From: Knufia peltigerae
Lineage: Eukaryota; Ascomycota; Eurotiomycetes; Chaetothyriales; Trichomeriaceae
Assembly: GCA_030247855.1 (NCBI GenBank)
Contig: JAPDRN010000122.1
Location: 34,533 to 98,532, forward strand
DNA: 64,000 nucleotides
Direction: 5' to 3'
The position numbers and the translations under genes were made by a program. Below are positions 11,709 through 24,425 of the stretch, piece by piece (the stretch's first letter is position 1; each line of letters starts with the position of its first letter). A model generated the notes under the pieces. The model made no database searches and was not told the origin of the DNA. It saw nothing but the letters and a program-made list of their open reading frames with translations.

Positions 11709-13280
11709 ATGTCATACGAGATACATGCATGTAAAGCCGCCTTGGCGAGCTTCAGGACAACTCAAGGATCCTCAAGTATATCGTTGACTTCAGCAACATC
11801 GATGGCAGTCAGTACGAGTACCACTTCTACTGCCTCGTCGTCGTCGTTGACCACGGATCCGGCAATAGCAATAGCAGGAGCAAGAACCTCATTGTTGTCG
11901 TCAGCACTTCCTCTATCGACCATCTCACCCGACTCAGCCATCGGCCATCATCATTTCGGAAAAGCACCATATCTCTCTCAGGTCGCCCTTTTAGGAGAAG
12001 TGCCCTCGAAATCCGTCGATGTCCCAATCACGTCCGTCTTCCTCGTCCTCTTTATCGTCGGAGCCATAAGTAACATGATGATCTTCCGAAAAAACAAAGC
12101 GCAGGGCCGACTCTTCATGCCATCATTCTTTCTGTACGTCTTCTGCATGGCCCGGACCCTCAGCTGCGCTCTACGCATCTCCTGGGCATTCTATCCCACC
12201 AACGCCTCCCTCTCCATCGCGGCCTTTATATTCGTCTCGGCCGGCGTCCTGATTATTTTCGTTGTCAACCTAATCTTCGCCCAAAGAATCGTCAGGGCGA
12301 TACAGCCTCGCATCGGATGGAGCCCAGCATTCAAGATCTCATTCGTCATCATATATGGTCTTACGGTGCTCCTTCTGATTGCGACGGTCATCTGCATCGT
12401 CCACTCCCATTACACCTTGAATCCAGACGACTTGCGAATCGACCTTCACATCGAACAAGCCGCCATAACATATTTTCTTTGCCTCGCATTCCTCCCGCTT
12501 CTGCTGGTATATGTGGCTCAAGTTCTCCCACGGACGAGGAGACCCGAAAAGTTTGGAACTGGATCCTGGCGATCCAAAGTACGGATTTTGACACTGGGTG
12601 CTGCACTCTGCACGTTCGGCGCAGGATTTCGCACGGGCTCGAACTTTATGAACCCCCGGCGTGCGGATGATCCGGCGTGGTACCATTCCAAAGTTTGTTT
12701 TTATCTTTTCAATTTCACCATCGAAGTCCTGGTGGTGTACCTTTACCTGATCACGCGAGTGGATAAGCGCTTCTACATCCCCAACGGATGCAAGGCGGAT
12801 GGGGACTATACGCGACCACGACAACAGATTCCCTCCTCTGGGGCATCGTCCAGTACGGTGGTCGTGGGCGAGCCAGAGAACCTGAAACGAAAGGGCAGCT
12901 TGAGTAGCTACGCGCGCATCTTCGATGGGAGCTCGTCCACGTATTCGTGGCGCGAGGAAGAGAGGGAGAGAGAAGTCAATCGCAGATATGCCAGTGATGG
13001 GGAGGAAGACCATGAGCGTCACGTGCGCTCACGTTCAATCTCACGCTCGCATTCTCCGTCTAGGTCGTACTTGTCGCAGGTGGAAATCAATTGGGGATCA
13101 GAATCGACCTTGCAACTCCCCCCTGCAGTGGCACCGAGTAGGATACGAGTGGTGGATATGCAAGAGGCGCCGTACGTGGACATTGATTTCCTCCAAGAAC
13201 GTGATCATTACGGCCAGCATAGAGGTGATGACTGGTTCAGGTTGGAAACTCCAAGGGTATCAGGGACTTTTGAGAGGTGA
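11709..13280 (+). CDS. Seven-TM DUF3112-like fungal membrane protein (GPCR-like)
   Basis: Single exon, 523 residues. The first 100 or so residues are Ser/Thr-rich and probably extracellular. Seven hydrophobic stretches follow between about residues 105 and 360, including VFLVLFIVGAISNMMIF, IFVSAGVLIIFVVNLIFAQ and FKISFVIIYGLTVLLLIATV. Motifs remembered from the DUF3112 family (sometimes labelled family C-like GPCR) appear before the last helix: FRTGSNFM, PAWYHSKVCFYLFNFTIE and RVDKRFY. The tail of about 160 residues is hydrophilic and Ser/Arg-rich (RSRSISRSHSPSRS), a likely phosphorylation platform. It lies between two cluster oxidoreductases but may be a bystander. A second in-frame Met at residue 32 is an alternative start. 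Ligand and role are unknown. Confidence 0.85.
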   Translation: MSYEIHACKAALASFRTTQGSSSISLTSATSMAVSTSTTSTASSSSLTTDPAIAIAGARTSLLSSALPLSTISPDSAIGHHHFGKAPYLSQVALLGEVPSKSVDVPITSVFLVLFIVGAISNMMIFRKNKAQGRLFMPSFFLYVFCMARTLSCALRISWAFYPTNASLSIAAFIFVSAGVLIIFVVNLIFAQRIVRAIQPRIGWSPAFKISFVIIYGLTVLLLIATVICIVHSHYTLNPDDLRIDLHIEQAAITYFLCLAFLPLLLVYVAQVLPRTRRPEKFGTGSWRSKVRILTLGAALCTFGAGFRTGSNFMNPRRADDPAWYHSKVCFYLFNFTIEVLVVYLYLITRVDKRFYIPNGCKADGDYTRPRQQIPSSGASSSTVVVGEPENLKRKGSLSSYARIFDGSSSTYSWREEEREREVNRRYASDGEEDHERHVRSRSISRSHSPSRSYLSQVEINWGSESTLQLPPAVAPSRIRVVDMQEAPYVDIDFLQERDHYGQHRGDDWFRLETPRVSGTFER

Positions 13281-14429
13281 GATTGGAGAGACGGAGAGGG
13301 TGAGTTTAGGGGGATGGGAGTGGAAATGCGAATGTGAAGCAGGCCTATTTCATTTGCGATTGCTGTCATTGGAAAGATCTGAGTGGTAGGCCTGTCTCAT
13401 TGGCCTTTTGGGAGGATTTGATATTTCATGGGCATGAACAAGGAGTTTGGGAAACATCGACAATGATGATTACAACCTGACACAGAGATATTTTATTCTC
13501 GAGACCGACAAAGTCTGCCATGACGAGATCGAGATCGAGAAATGAGACAACGAAACCCTCATTCGGATTATGCTCTATGGTCAAAGAGGCGACTTTGGGA
13601 AAGTAAATTTCCTTCTTGGTCTAGAGAAGAAAGCATGGTAGAGGGTATTCTGTAACATTTTGTTCCGTAGACGAGACCTATTTTCCACCCATGCCATGGA
13701 CAGTGTACAGGATCAATGGCAATATGGCAGCGATAATCTAGACTAGGTAGGGTTTGCGATTTTATGTGCTGAATTGTTCTAGCACGATACAATTTCCACT
13801 CTTCTCGGCCCATTCTTTTCTTTTTTGTGGTGTCGAGCCCCCCCTGAATTCGCCGACAAGCCCGACAGCCTTATCGAGTATCACTATCACTAACAGTTTT
13901 CTTGTCTTTCGGGGCATTTCACATGTACAGAAAGACCCAAATGGCCATGTACTTCGGCATATTAATGCGATGGAAGCTAAATCTGGGGATATTGTAGTCA
14001 TTGTAGTCAGGTGATAAGATAGAGAACGCTTTTCATTTTATAACGCCGAAAAGGATCAATGCCATTAGCCTCGTCTCTTTTAGGTCAAATCAGTCACTCA
14101 GGGCCCAGAAAGGCGTCGAGGGATCACTCACTCACTGCTCGCTGCTCGCCCAGAGACAGAGTACTCGAGTCCGACAAGGCCGGGGCCGAGGTAATTGATT
14201 GATTAAGAAAAGAAGGACGAGACTTTCAGACACGAGTACCTACAGTAAAGACTGGAAAAGGATACCAGCAAAAAGGCCATCCTACCCTAACCTACCCTTT
14301 TCGTCATATTTTTCTGAGTCCCTTGATCCTCTGTATTTGACAGCTTGATCGTCTATACTAGCCCGTGTGCAACACTTGAAAGCCTCCTACTATACACTTG
14401 GAAATCTCAAAGACACGCCTTGTGCCATC
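13281..14429. other. Intergenic region upstream of the FAD monooxygenase
   Basis: About 1.15 kb holding the 3' end of the 7TM gene and the promoter of the monooxygenase. A run with CCTACCCTAACCTACCC-like text near 14280-14300 is the only visible low-complexity element. No gene is supported. Confidence 0.55.
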
Positions 14430-16230
14430 ATGGGATTGAAAATCATCGTCGTCGGTGCCGGTATTGGTGGTCTCACTGCCGCTCTGGCTTTGAGACAAGC
14501 AGGTCATTCTGTCGAGGTAAGGCATTCCTGAACATTCTTTGCTCTACAACGAGTCCTGCTCAAAAGTTCTAATATTCTTCTGTGACTTACCTAGATATTC
14601 GAAAAATCAAAATTCGCAAAGGAAGTCGGCGCAGCTTTAGGGTTGACACCAAATGGTTCACGAGTTCTCGCGACTCTCGGCTTCTCATTTGAACGTGCGA
14701 GAGCAAGGGAAATCACCAGCTGGGACATTGTCGACGGGGTGAGTTTGAGGTTGGCCAAAAGTATGGATTTTACCGGCCTTTCCAAACAATTTGGATTCTC
14801 GGCCTACGCGGTACACCGCGTCGACTTTCACACCGAACTTTTGCGCCTCGCACAACAACCTGGGATCTCGGGCGAGGAAGCCGTGGCCTTGCATTTGTCC
14901 TCTGCGGTTGTCGATTGCGATCCGGTCGAAGGTTGGATCCAGCTGGCGGACGGCACCAAACATTACGCAGACCTGATTGTGGGGGCCGATGGGGTCCATT
15001 CCGTTCTCAGACCTCTTGTGACGGGATCTGGAGATGCGCCACATTCGACGGGACTCAGCGCCTTTCGGTTCTTGGTCCCAACCTCTACCATGTGCAACGA
15101 TCCGGCCCTGCAGGATCTGATGGAGTGGAAGACCACGGGTGCAGCGACTCTCGCAGACCCCCAAGATGCCCTTCCCCAACGCCACATGATGTGGTATGAT
15201 TGTCAAGAGTGAGTTTGTTTTTATAATGTCCAATATCTGGCAAGACCAGAAAGAAACTTGAGGCAGTATTCGGGAATGCTGTCTGGCACTTGGAAATCCA
15301 CTGACAGTCGTAAAACATTTTTAGTGGCGAAATCCAAAATTTTGTTGGAATAACTGCTTCACGAGACATTCCTATGGGAAGTGATGGGATTCCTGGTTCG
15401 TACTCTCTCTGGAAAAAGGACTTCTGAAAAAAAGGGGTTCTGCTGTCAAACAAAGCTAACAGACTGACTGTTGGTTGTGGCGTCACAGATTTCAATACTG
15501 CCATGCTTGAAGACTTTCATGCATATCATCCTGACCTCAAACATGTCATCAAGATTGCAGAAAACGTCACTTGCTGGCCTCTCAGCATTCATGATCCTTT
15601 GACATCTTGGACCAAGGGAAAGGTGGTTCTCGTGGGGGATGCTGCTCATCCGGTAAGTGTATCTAATCGTCGACGTTTTTTGGGGGGGTTCTGCTCGGAG
15701 CAATCTTTGACCTGACCTATCTGTGTCTGTGTAGATGTTGCCATTCGGAGGTCAAGGATCCAATCAGGCAATCGAAGATGCAGGGGCGTTGGGTTATCTC
15801 TTCACTGGAGTGGATGACGTTTCCAAAGTGTCGGCACGTCTGAAGATGTTTGAGGAAGTACGCATCAACAGAGCCTCCATTATTCAAACCTTGTCCACTC
15901 AGAGAGCCGGAAAGGAAAAGGATGTCGAAGAGGCGTTGAAACAGTATTATGCTCCTGGTGCAAAGATTCCCGGGTCATTTCCCGAGCGCAATTACGATGC
16001 TTTCAGGTGAGTAGAGCTTTGGAGATTTCTAGCCCTTTTATTTTTGTTTCTCTGGTCGACTTACTTATTCTCAATTCCACAGTCACAATGTACTTCAAGC
16101 TGCCGCTGATGTTTTGGCGACGTCAAAACTGGAGCAGGAAGCCCCCGACAGCGCGAGCACCGAAGCGTACATTCTTCCTCAGATGACGCGGGACTATTTG
16201 AGCAATCAGATGATGAGTCAAGCCGCGTGA
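14430..16230 (+). CDS. FAD-dependent monooxygenase, salicylate hydroxylase-like
   Basis: Six exons: 14430..14516, 14595..15208, 15325..15395, 15489..15652, 15735..16006, 16083..16230; 451 residues. Three class A flavoprotein monooxygenase motifs are intact: the Rossmann fold VVGAGIGGLTAALAL at residues 7-21, the DG motif VGADGVHSV and the GD motif VVLVGDAAHPMLPFGGQGSNQAIEDA. The last is assembled across the 15652/15735 splice, which confirms that junction. The third intron uses a rare GTTCGT donor, the only one keeping the frame. The enzyme should hydroxylate or decarboxylatively hydroxylate a phenolic substrate using NAD(P)H and O2. It lies head-to-tail 1.1 kb upstream of the PKS, so the PKS product or a derivative is the likely substrate. 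No signal peptide or membrane anchor is seen. Confidence 0.92.
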
Positions 16231-17371
16231 TGAGCGATGAGTGATGATGGGAGTCGAAGCAGTCATTGAGGGGAGATATTGTCGAAAGGTGCTGGGTGGT
16301 GTTTTGGATACGCAGCATGGTGTCCGTCGGTTCATAGAAGCTCAGGATATAAAGTGGGCTGGAGCTTAGATAGCCATTCTCAAGTGTTGTCTTGTCCTTG
16401 TGTTGTTCTGTCGCTGGCTGTTGTTGTTGTTGCTGCTGCTAAAGGCATGAAATGAAATGTGTTGACTCGCCATCATCTCGAACAGCTTGCCTAGGCGGAT
16501 GCGTATTGTTGGCCTGCGTTACCTCTTATCCGCCTTTGACTTTTTACAGACAGCTAGTGTGCCCATGATACTGATATTACAAGGGTATAAATCGACGAAT
16601 ATTCCGTAAAATATTAATGTGTTCAAAGTATTCGCCACGATTCCGCGCAGCTTGAGAACACGTCGTTTAGGTATCTTGACGCGTCGATCACGTGGTTTAG
16701 CCTGGAATGCTTGATTATAGGGTCTTCATCAGTACCTCTTAGGCACGCCTAAGTATATGGTATAGGCGAATCTTCCGCCAATATCGGGGCCAGATCGGTG
16801 CCTGGGCACCTGCCTATTTAGGCATCTAGTAGGCCAATATTGAAGCCCGCCAAATCTCTGCTGTGTAGATTTTCTGTTCATCATCTCGCCCGCATCATTT
16901 CTCTTCCACGTTTCTCATAGCCATCTCACCACACTCTAGAAACAATAACAATGATGTGCTCCTTTTCAGCTTGCCAAACCCGGGGCCTTGACCGTCATAA
17001 ATTCCGTGAATGTATTGTTATGGAGCTGCTGGACAAGAATCGGATTCGGCTTACTACCGAAAACACCCGCCATATGAACGCCGACCGGAGTCTTTTCCAG
17101 AAATACCACACATAGTGTGTGCGACCCAAGGAGCATCCCTTCAATGCACCGGCAACGCCAAAAAACCGTCCGGTTGCCGTCTTCGGCCCCGGGTCATGGG
17201 TATAGGCGCATGGCATCCGTGATATACTACCGTCTCACGTGAAACTCCCAGGCATGTCGTATATACGCCATCCTGTCCAGCTAATACCAGTAGTCCAGGT
17301 GCAGATTCGAGTGCCAGCTACAGACAGATTGCTACGACATTCAGATGCTTGGGTAGCCAAAGTACGCAGGC
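16231..17371. promoter_or_regulatory. PKS upstream region with clustered inverted repeats
   Basis: It contains the monooxygenase 3' UTR, a TTG/GCT repeat at about 16420-16440, and then the PKS promoter. Three inverted repeats lie within 90 bases: CTTAGGCACGCCTAAG (16738-16753), GGTGCCTGGGCACC (16797-16810) and TGCCTATTTAGGCA (16811-16824); the last two abut. Two CACGTG hexamers sit at 16689-16694 and 17236-17241. These are candidate activator sites. No perfect TCG-N5-CGA AflR site was seen by eye. Confidence 0.55.
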
Positions 17372-20300
17372 ATGGCTGGATCAATTTCATTCTTTGGCGA
17401 CGGCTCGCTCCCTCTGCATCCAACATTCTCTCAGATCCTTCAGGCTCGAACTCAACGTTCACTACTCTCCGTTTTCCTGCACAAAGCTAGGCTTGCACTT
17501 CAAGATGAGATCTCCCAAGTTCCGATACCAGATAGGAAGGGCATGCCAGACTTGGCAGAGCTTGAATGCTTGATTCCCAATCCTGCGGAGAAGCAGCCTC
17601 GCGATCACCAGTGTCTGGCTCCTGCAATGCTTGTTATCATTCAACTGGGGCAATTCATCAGGTGAGCTCAGATCGCCCTCTGTGACGCCCATAGGTTGAT
17701 TGACATCTTTGACTACAGTTGGTATGAGAACCACCCTGAAGAACCTTATCCCGGTCCAGAATCATCATTCGTTGTTGGATTGTGTGTAGGACAGTTGTCG
17801 GCTGTTGCGGTCAGCCTTGCTCGGAGTTTGGTGGAACTCCTCCCTCTTGCTATCGAGTCTGTCCGCTTGGCCTTCCGAACTGGTCTCACTGCGACCATGG
17901 TGAGAGACGAATTGGAACAGGGGGAGAGCTCCGAGACATGGGCAGTGCAGAGCTCCCGTGCTTTGGGCCTAGGTGAGGATAATCTACTCGACACCATCCA
18001 TAAAGAAGAGGTCAGTAGCAGCCACCCTGCATTGGTTGAAGTAACGTGGCTTACCATATTCTTCAGGGTATACCCGAACGCAAAAGAAGTTACATTAGTG
18101 CTTCATTCGGCAAAGCATTCACACTCCAAGGCCCTCCTTCTACGCTCGATAAGATCGGCCATTGGCTAAGTTCAAATCGAAAGTCCTTACCACCAAACTC
18201 CTATCAAAGACTTCCTATTTATACCCCATACCATGCACCGCACCTTTATTCCGAAGAGGACATCAAGCGTATCCTGAATTTCCCAGACACTGATGACTCT
18301 AAATATGACCACACACCATGGGAGACGACAAAGCTGCCTCTGGTATCGCCAGTCACCGGGAAATATTACCAGGCAAACAGCACTCGCCATTTGCTACAGT
18401 TGGTAATGCACGACGTCCTCAAAGCGCCCATCGAGTGGAGTAATGTGACGGCAGGATGCGCGGATCATGTCGCTGCACTGCAGCACGGAGAGTGGGTTGT
18501 GCGAGCATATGGTCCCACGCTTGCCGCTGGCAGCCTGGTAGCGACTTTGACGAAGGGTGCACAAGTAAATGCCATTCTGGATGGGGCTTCTGCTGCGAAA
18601 GGTGCTTCCTACTGTGGTGTTCCGACGAATGAGCCTATCGCCATCGTGGGTATGGCTGGTAGATTTCCAGAAGCTGCGAGCCACGATGAGCTTTGGAATG
18701 TACTCGAAAAAGGCATGGATTGTGCCAAAGTCGTAAGTCTCCACGAAGTATACTCATTCTATTGTGAAGGCACAGCTAAAATGGACAGATCCCTGCCGAT
18801 CGCTTCGATAAAGACCTGTATGTCAAGAATGACGGTGCAGCTAGAAATCCAGCTGGAACATTGTACGGCTGCTTCATCAAAGAGCCAGGATTGTTCGATG
18901 CCCGCTTTTTCAACATGTCGCCACGCGAGGCTGAGCAGACCGACCCACAGCAACGCTTAGCACTGGTAACAGCGTACGAAGCCCTTGAAATGTCAGGATT
19001 CGTCCCAAATCGGACTCCGTCAACACAACTTGATCGTATTGGCACATATTACGGTCAAACCGGGGACGATTATCGAGAATGGAATGCCTCTCAAGACGTC
19101 CAAACATACTATATTTCCGGAAATGATCGTGCATTCGGCCCAGTCAGTTGTCTGAACTTGATGTTCTTTGCTCAATCTGCTAATGAATACTGCAGGGACG
19201 TATAAACCACCATTTCAAATTTGGAGGCCCAAGTATGAGTATCGACACAGCTTGTTCCTCAAGTGCTGTAGCTCTCAATACAGCCTGCACTGCCTTGTGG
19301 GCCAATGACTGCGACACAGCTGTGGTGGGCGGCATGACCCTATTCACCAGCGCTGACACTTTCTGCGGACTGAGTCGCGGTCACTTTTTGAACCACACTG
19401 GAAACTGCAAAACCTTTGATGATGCAGCTGATGGTTATTGTCGTGGCGAGGCTGTGGCAACCGTGGTCGTCAAACGTTTGTCAGACGCCAAGGCTGATAA
19501 CGACAACGTGCTGGCTGTTATCCTGGCTGCTGGCACCAACTACTCGGCTGCCTCTTCTTCAATCACTCATCCACACGGACCGACGCAAGAAACCCTGTAT
19601 AGGAGACTCTTGAATGATGCTGGCCTTCACCCGTTCGACGTAGATTACGTCGAGATGCATGGCACCGGCACACAAGCCGGAGACGCTGCCGAAATGAGTT
19701 CTGTGAGCAATGTGTTTGCCCCTGCTTCACCAGCTCGCCCACGGGAACATCCTCTATGGCTGGGGGCCGTCAAGTCCAATATTGCTCACGGAGAATCGGC
19801 TTCTGGAGTCACCGCTCTCATCAAATCGCTACTGGTTTTACGCGAACAAACAATTCCTCCACATGTCGGTATCAAGAGCGGTAACATGAACCACACCTTC
19901 CCGGATCTCCAGCAGCGCAATATCAAGATAGCTTTGGGCGGGCCTGAAGCATTTCCCTGCAAACAAGCACGGAGACGTAGATTCATGGTCAACAACTTCG
20001 GTGCTGCCGGTGGTAACACCGCTCTGTTGCTTGAAGAAGCGCCCCTCCGAGTCACCAATGTAGGTATGGACCCAAGAGCCGACCATATTGTCGCAATCTC
20101 AGCCAAGACACCAAAGTCGATGAAAGGCAATGCTAGAAGCTTGTTGGCATATCTGGAGAAGCACCCAGAAACCAGCTTGTCTGATGTCTCATATACTACC
20201 ACGGCTCGACGTAGTCATTTCACTCAGAGACTGTCACTCATGGCATCATCCATATCACAATTGAAATCACGGCTTGCGCAAGTTCTCGACACGGATCCTA

Positions 20301-23300
20301 CGAAAACGGGCAAGCCTTCAAATATCATATTCACATTCACCGGTCAAGGATCGCTCTATGTTCCTCTCGCCAAAGAACTTTTTGATTCCTCGAGGCAATT
20401 CAAGTCCGATATTCTCCGGTTCCATCAAATATGCCTAGATTATGGCTTTCCCAGTTTCATGCCTGTTATTGAGAGCGAAAATGGTGACATGGAAGGATTG
20501 TCCCCTGCTCAGACCCAACTCGCTATTGCGTCTGTGCAAATGAGTCTTTTCCGCCTCTGGACCACATGGGGCGTTGTTCCAGCAGCGGTTGTTGGGCACA
20601 GTCTGGGAGAGTACGCAGCGCTATTTGCAGCTCGCGTACTCTCTGCCAATGACACACTCTATCTAGTTGGAAAGAGGGCTCTCCTCCTGGAGACAATGTG
20701 TTCACAAGGAACCCATTGCATGCTTTCGGCTCACGCTGACCTGGCATCGCTCAAGAAGCATCTTGGAAATCTCTTGAATGATCTTGAGGTTGCTTGTGTC
20801 AACGGACCAGAAGATACTGTTCTCAGTGGACGAGTTGACATTGTCGAGGAAGCTCGCAACAAGCTAAAAACACTCTCGGTCAAGTGTATTGTTCTCAACA
20901 CTCCGTACGCCTTCCATTCGGCACAGGTTGACCCAATTCTTGCCGATTTTGAGGAAGCTGCACGCAGTGCTAGGTTTATGACACCTCGAGTTCCTGTTCT
21001 GTCACCGCTTCTCGCATCTGTGGTCAAGGAACACGAAGTGCTTACTCCTAACTACGTCTCAAGGCACGCTCGAGAAGCTGTGAACTTCTCTGCTGCATTG
21101 AAGGCCGCACAGCAAGACGGCTTGGCTTGCAAAGAAACAGTATGGCTTGAGGTTGGGCCCAAGCCAATTTGCCTGGGTATGGTCAAGGCAACACTTGGAG
21201 ACGACTGTCGTACCATTTACTCTCTTCGTCAAAACGAGAATTCTTGGACTAGTGCCGCGAAGGCTCTAGCTTCACTATACGAATGTGGTCACGATATCAA
21301 CTGGAACGAATACCACCGCGATTTCGAGAGTGGGAAGAATATGCTTCATATTCCGACGTACTCCTTCGAGGAAAAGAACTACTGGATTGCGTACAAGGAT
21401 GATTGGGCTTTGAGAAAGGGCGATGATGTCTCAAAGCAGACTAGTATCGCTCCTCAGACTCAAGCTGCTCAGATAACCACTACGATCCATCGCCTGATTT
21501 CACGAAAGCAGCAAGGTACCACTGTCTCAATGGTCTATGAGACAGATCTTTCAGATCCTCTTCTTTACAAAGTTATTTCTGGGCACAAGATTAACGGGTT
21601 GGCACTTTGCCCGGCGGTAAGTCCTGGCTCTCATCTTCAGACAGACCCAATACTGACGATTTATAGGGCGTCTATGCGGATATGGCTCTCACGGTTGCTG
21701 ACTTGTTCAGGAAAGAGTGCGCTTTTGAAGTTCCTACCACCGGGATCAATGTGACCAATATGACCATCCTGGGCCCAGTCACCGTTCCGGTGCCTCGAGT
21801 CGCAACTCCTCAACTTCTGCAAGTCATAGCAAACGCAGAACTGGAGTCAGGAAATATTCATATCGAGTTCAAGACACAGTGCCCTCAAACGAAGAACTTC
21901 ACCATTCCAAATGCCAAATGTCAAGCAGTGTACGGCAGTGATCAGGCATGGCTGCACGACTGGTCAAGGTCTGCATATCTTGTGCGAAAGAGGATTGAAG
22001 ATCTTGAACGTGGAGTGGCAACTGGCACAACCAACAAAATGAATAAGAAAATGGCTTACCACCTCTTCTCTCAGCTCGTCGACTACAGCTCTGCATACCA
22101 GGGCATGCAGGAAGTCCTCGTGGACACTGAAGAGCTCGAAGCTGCTGCACTGGTCAAATTCAATGAAAGTCGAGAAATCGGTGACAACTTCTTCGCCTCT
22201 CCTCTCGCAGTTGACAACCTGGCCCAGCTAGCAGGGTTCGTCATGAACGGCATCGGCGCAGGCGATTCTAGCTCTGGCGTGTACATCTCACACGGCTGGG
22301 GTTCACTTCGACTCTCGCTACCGCTAGATGCTTCTAGACCTTACCGAGTACATGTCAAAATGCAACCACTGGAGAAGTCTGTGATGGCAGGCAATGTGTC
22401 AATATTCCAAGACCAGGTGATGATCGGCATGATTGGCGATGTTATGTTCCAAAATGTGCCTCGGTCACTTCTCTCGACCATGCTGAGCCCCCATTCTTCG
22501 GTTGGGACTCGACAGTCTGCTGCTTCCCACAAGGCCAGTAAATCGCCGGCACTAGGACAAAAGTCTGAAGCCGCGATGCCTCGACAGGAGTCACCCTCGG
22601 CAAAGGCTCTTAAACGAGCAGAGGACACTCAAGCCAACCTAATCTTGAGAGTCATTGCCGAAGAGATCGGTGTCGATGCATCAGAACTCAAGGATGACAG
22701 TGGCTTTGCTAACCTCGGAGTGGACTCTCTACTTTCATTGACCATTATTTCGAAGATCAGAGAAGCTGTCGGGATTGAGTTGCCACAGTCTACCTTTGCA
22801 GACTGTGAGACGGTAGGAGATCTCAAGGCTTTACTCGGTGACACTGGGTCTGCGACTGACACCGCCTCCGAATCTTCTCTTGAAACACCGCCAGAATCTG
22901 GCATTCAAACACCATACCCCGTTGCGGAGACTTTGTCAAGCCCCGCCGACAACGACATGATCGAAGCTCTCCACATGACCCTTGCTGAGCAAATTGGGAT
23001 TGACGTAGAAGAGCTTGTTGCGACTGACGATCTATCGGCCCTAGGAGTGGATTCCCTAATGAGTCTCAGTATCGTCGCTGCGCTTCGGGAGAAGATGGGA
23101 ATAAATGTGCCTCAGGATATGCTTGCCGAAAACACGTCCCTGAAAGGTATCAAGGCAGCACTCGACCTTGTACCGTCACCATCACTGCCAATCCTGTCCA
23201 ACCCGGTACCTTTGAGGTCAGAAGTTCGACCGCATGCTGCCACCGGTAGCACTCGCACGGCAAAGTCATTTTTGCTGCAAGGAAACCCACAGACTGCATC

Positions 23301-24127
23301 GCAAACAATTTTCCTCTTTCCCGACGGCAGCGGCTCGGCCACATCCTACCGTCGACTTCCAGAGATCGCAAAGGGAGCTTGTGTCTATGCCATTGATAGC
23401 CCATTTCTCAAGCACCCAACCGAGTACACCTGTTCCTTATCCGAAGCCGCGTTACTGATGGCGAATGAAGTTCGCACTCGGCAATCCTCCGGCCCCTACA
23501 TTCTGGCTGGTTGGTCCGCTGGTGGCATGTACGCCTACGAAGCTGCCAGACACCTCATTTCGGTCGGAGAAATCATCTCCAAACTTATCCTCATCGACTC
23601 TCCTTGCCGAACAGATTACGGGCCCATGCCCCAAGATGTGCTCGACTACGTCTCTCGATCGGGAGTGATCGCGGGAGAAGGCGCGGCTACAGCGGCTCCA
23701 GAATGGCTCGTCCAACATTTCCAGTCGACCATTCGGGCAGTTCAAGAGTATACGCCGCAGGCATTCGACGAGGAAAACTCGCCGTCCACGTACGTCATCT
23801 GGGCGGCTCGGGGTGTTTTTGAAGATTGGCCTCAAGCCGAACTCGCCGGTCTCGACCTCACCGACGCCGTGGCTGCTTGGTTGCTGAAGCCAAAGACCAG
23901 CCCAGGAGCCAATGGGTGGGACAAGCTGCTCTCGGCCAAGAAGATGAAATGTTCTTCGGTGGATGGCAATCATTTCAACATGGTTCACCCTCCCAACGTG
24001 AGTATAAACCTAACCCCCAGCTGATTATGGATGTTTTGCTGACATGACTTCCTAGTGCGCTTCTCTCAGTCGGGCTATCGCAGGTGCCGTCGGTGAGGAC
24101 GATGCTGTAGAATGGACTCGTGCTTAG
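17372..24127 (+). CDS. Non-reducing polyketide synthase, SAT-KS-AT-PT-ACP-ACP-TE
   Basis: Seven exons: 17372..17661, 17719..18010, 18067..18732, 18789..19142, 19196..21616, 21667..23997, 24056..24127; 2141 residues. Domains: SAT (about 1-360; active Cys119 in GLCVGQL), so an acyl starter is accepted; KS (383-810; DTACSSS Cys554, HGTGT, KSNIAHGE); AT (915-1210; GHSLGEY Ser1003); PT (1300-1610; His1331 in GHKINGLALCP, Asp1524 in DNLAQLAGF); ACP1 (LGVDSL Ser1695); ACP2 (LGVDSL Ser1804); thioesterase/Claisen cyclase (GWSAGG Ser1958, His2110). Every catalytic residue expected is present, and there is no methyltransferase or reductase domain. With a FAS alpha gene 12 kb away, a short fatty acyl starter as in norsolorinic acid synthase is a reasonable inference. 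The same domain order also occurs in acetyl-primed synthases, so the product is not fixed. Confidence 0.95.
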
Positions 24128-24425
24128 CCTGGTTGTGGTCGGTGTCTTTTCTTCTCGGTCGACGCTGGACTTACTTAGGCTGACTACCAGGTTGAAAAGG
24201 GGTCATGTCATCGGGCATCTCTCTTTCCGGTTGGCTAGACAAGGAGTGCATTGAATTGTTTAGGTACAGGATCTATTTCTCTGTTTATACGTAGATGGTG
24301 GGAAAGGACCTGATGGTTTGGTGTTCGTTGGTAGATTTTCTGTTCAATGGCATATCTTGTTTCGAAGCACTTTTTCAGCTCTCGTTCCCATCTCAATTGT
24401 CAAGCAGCAAATCTACTGCCCCATT

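Noticed and set aside
12339..13022. 227-codon minus-strand frame over the 7TM gene
   Set aside because: Antisense of a well-supported membrane protein; composition is not protein-like and no motif is present.
14280..14302. CCTACCCTAACCTACCC-like run resembling telomere repeats
   Set aside because: Only one partial CCCTAA unit in a short imperfect run in the middle of a gene-bearing region; not a telomere or interstitial array.
8160..17371. AflR consensus TCG-N5-CGA sites in cluster promoters
   Set aside because: Scanned by eye in the MFS/FMN reductase and PKS upstream regions without a perfect match. A computed search allowing degeneracy could overturn this.
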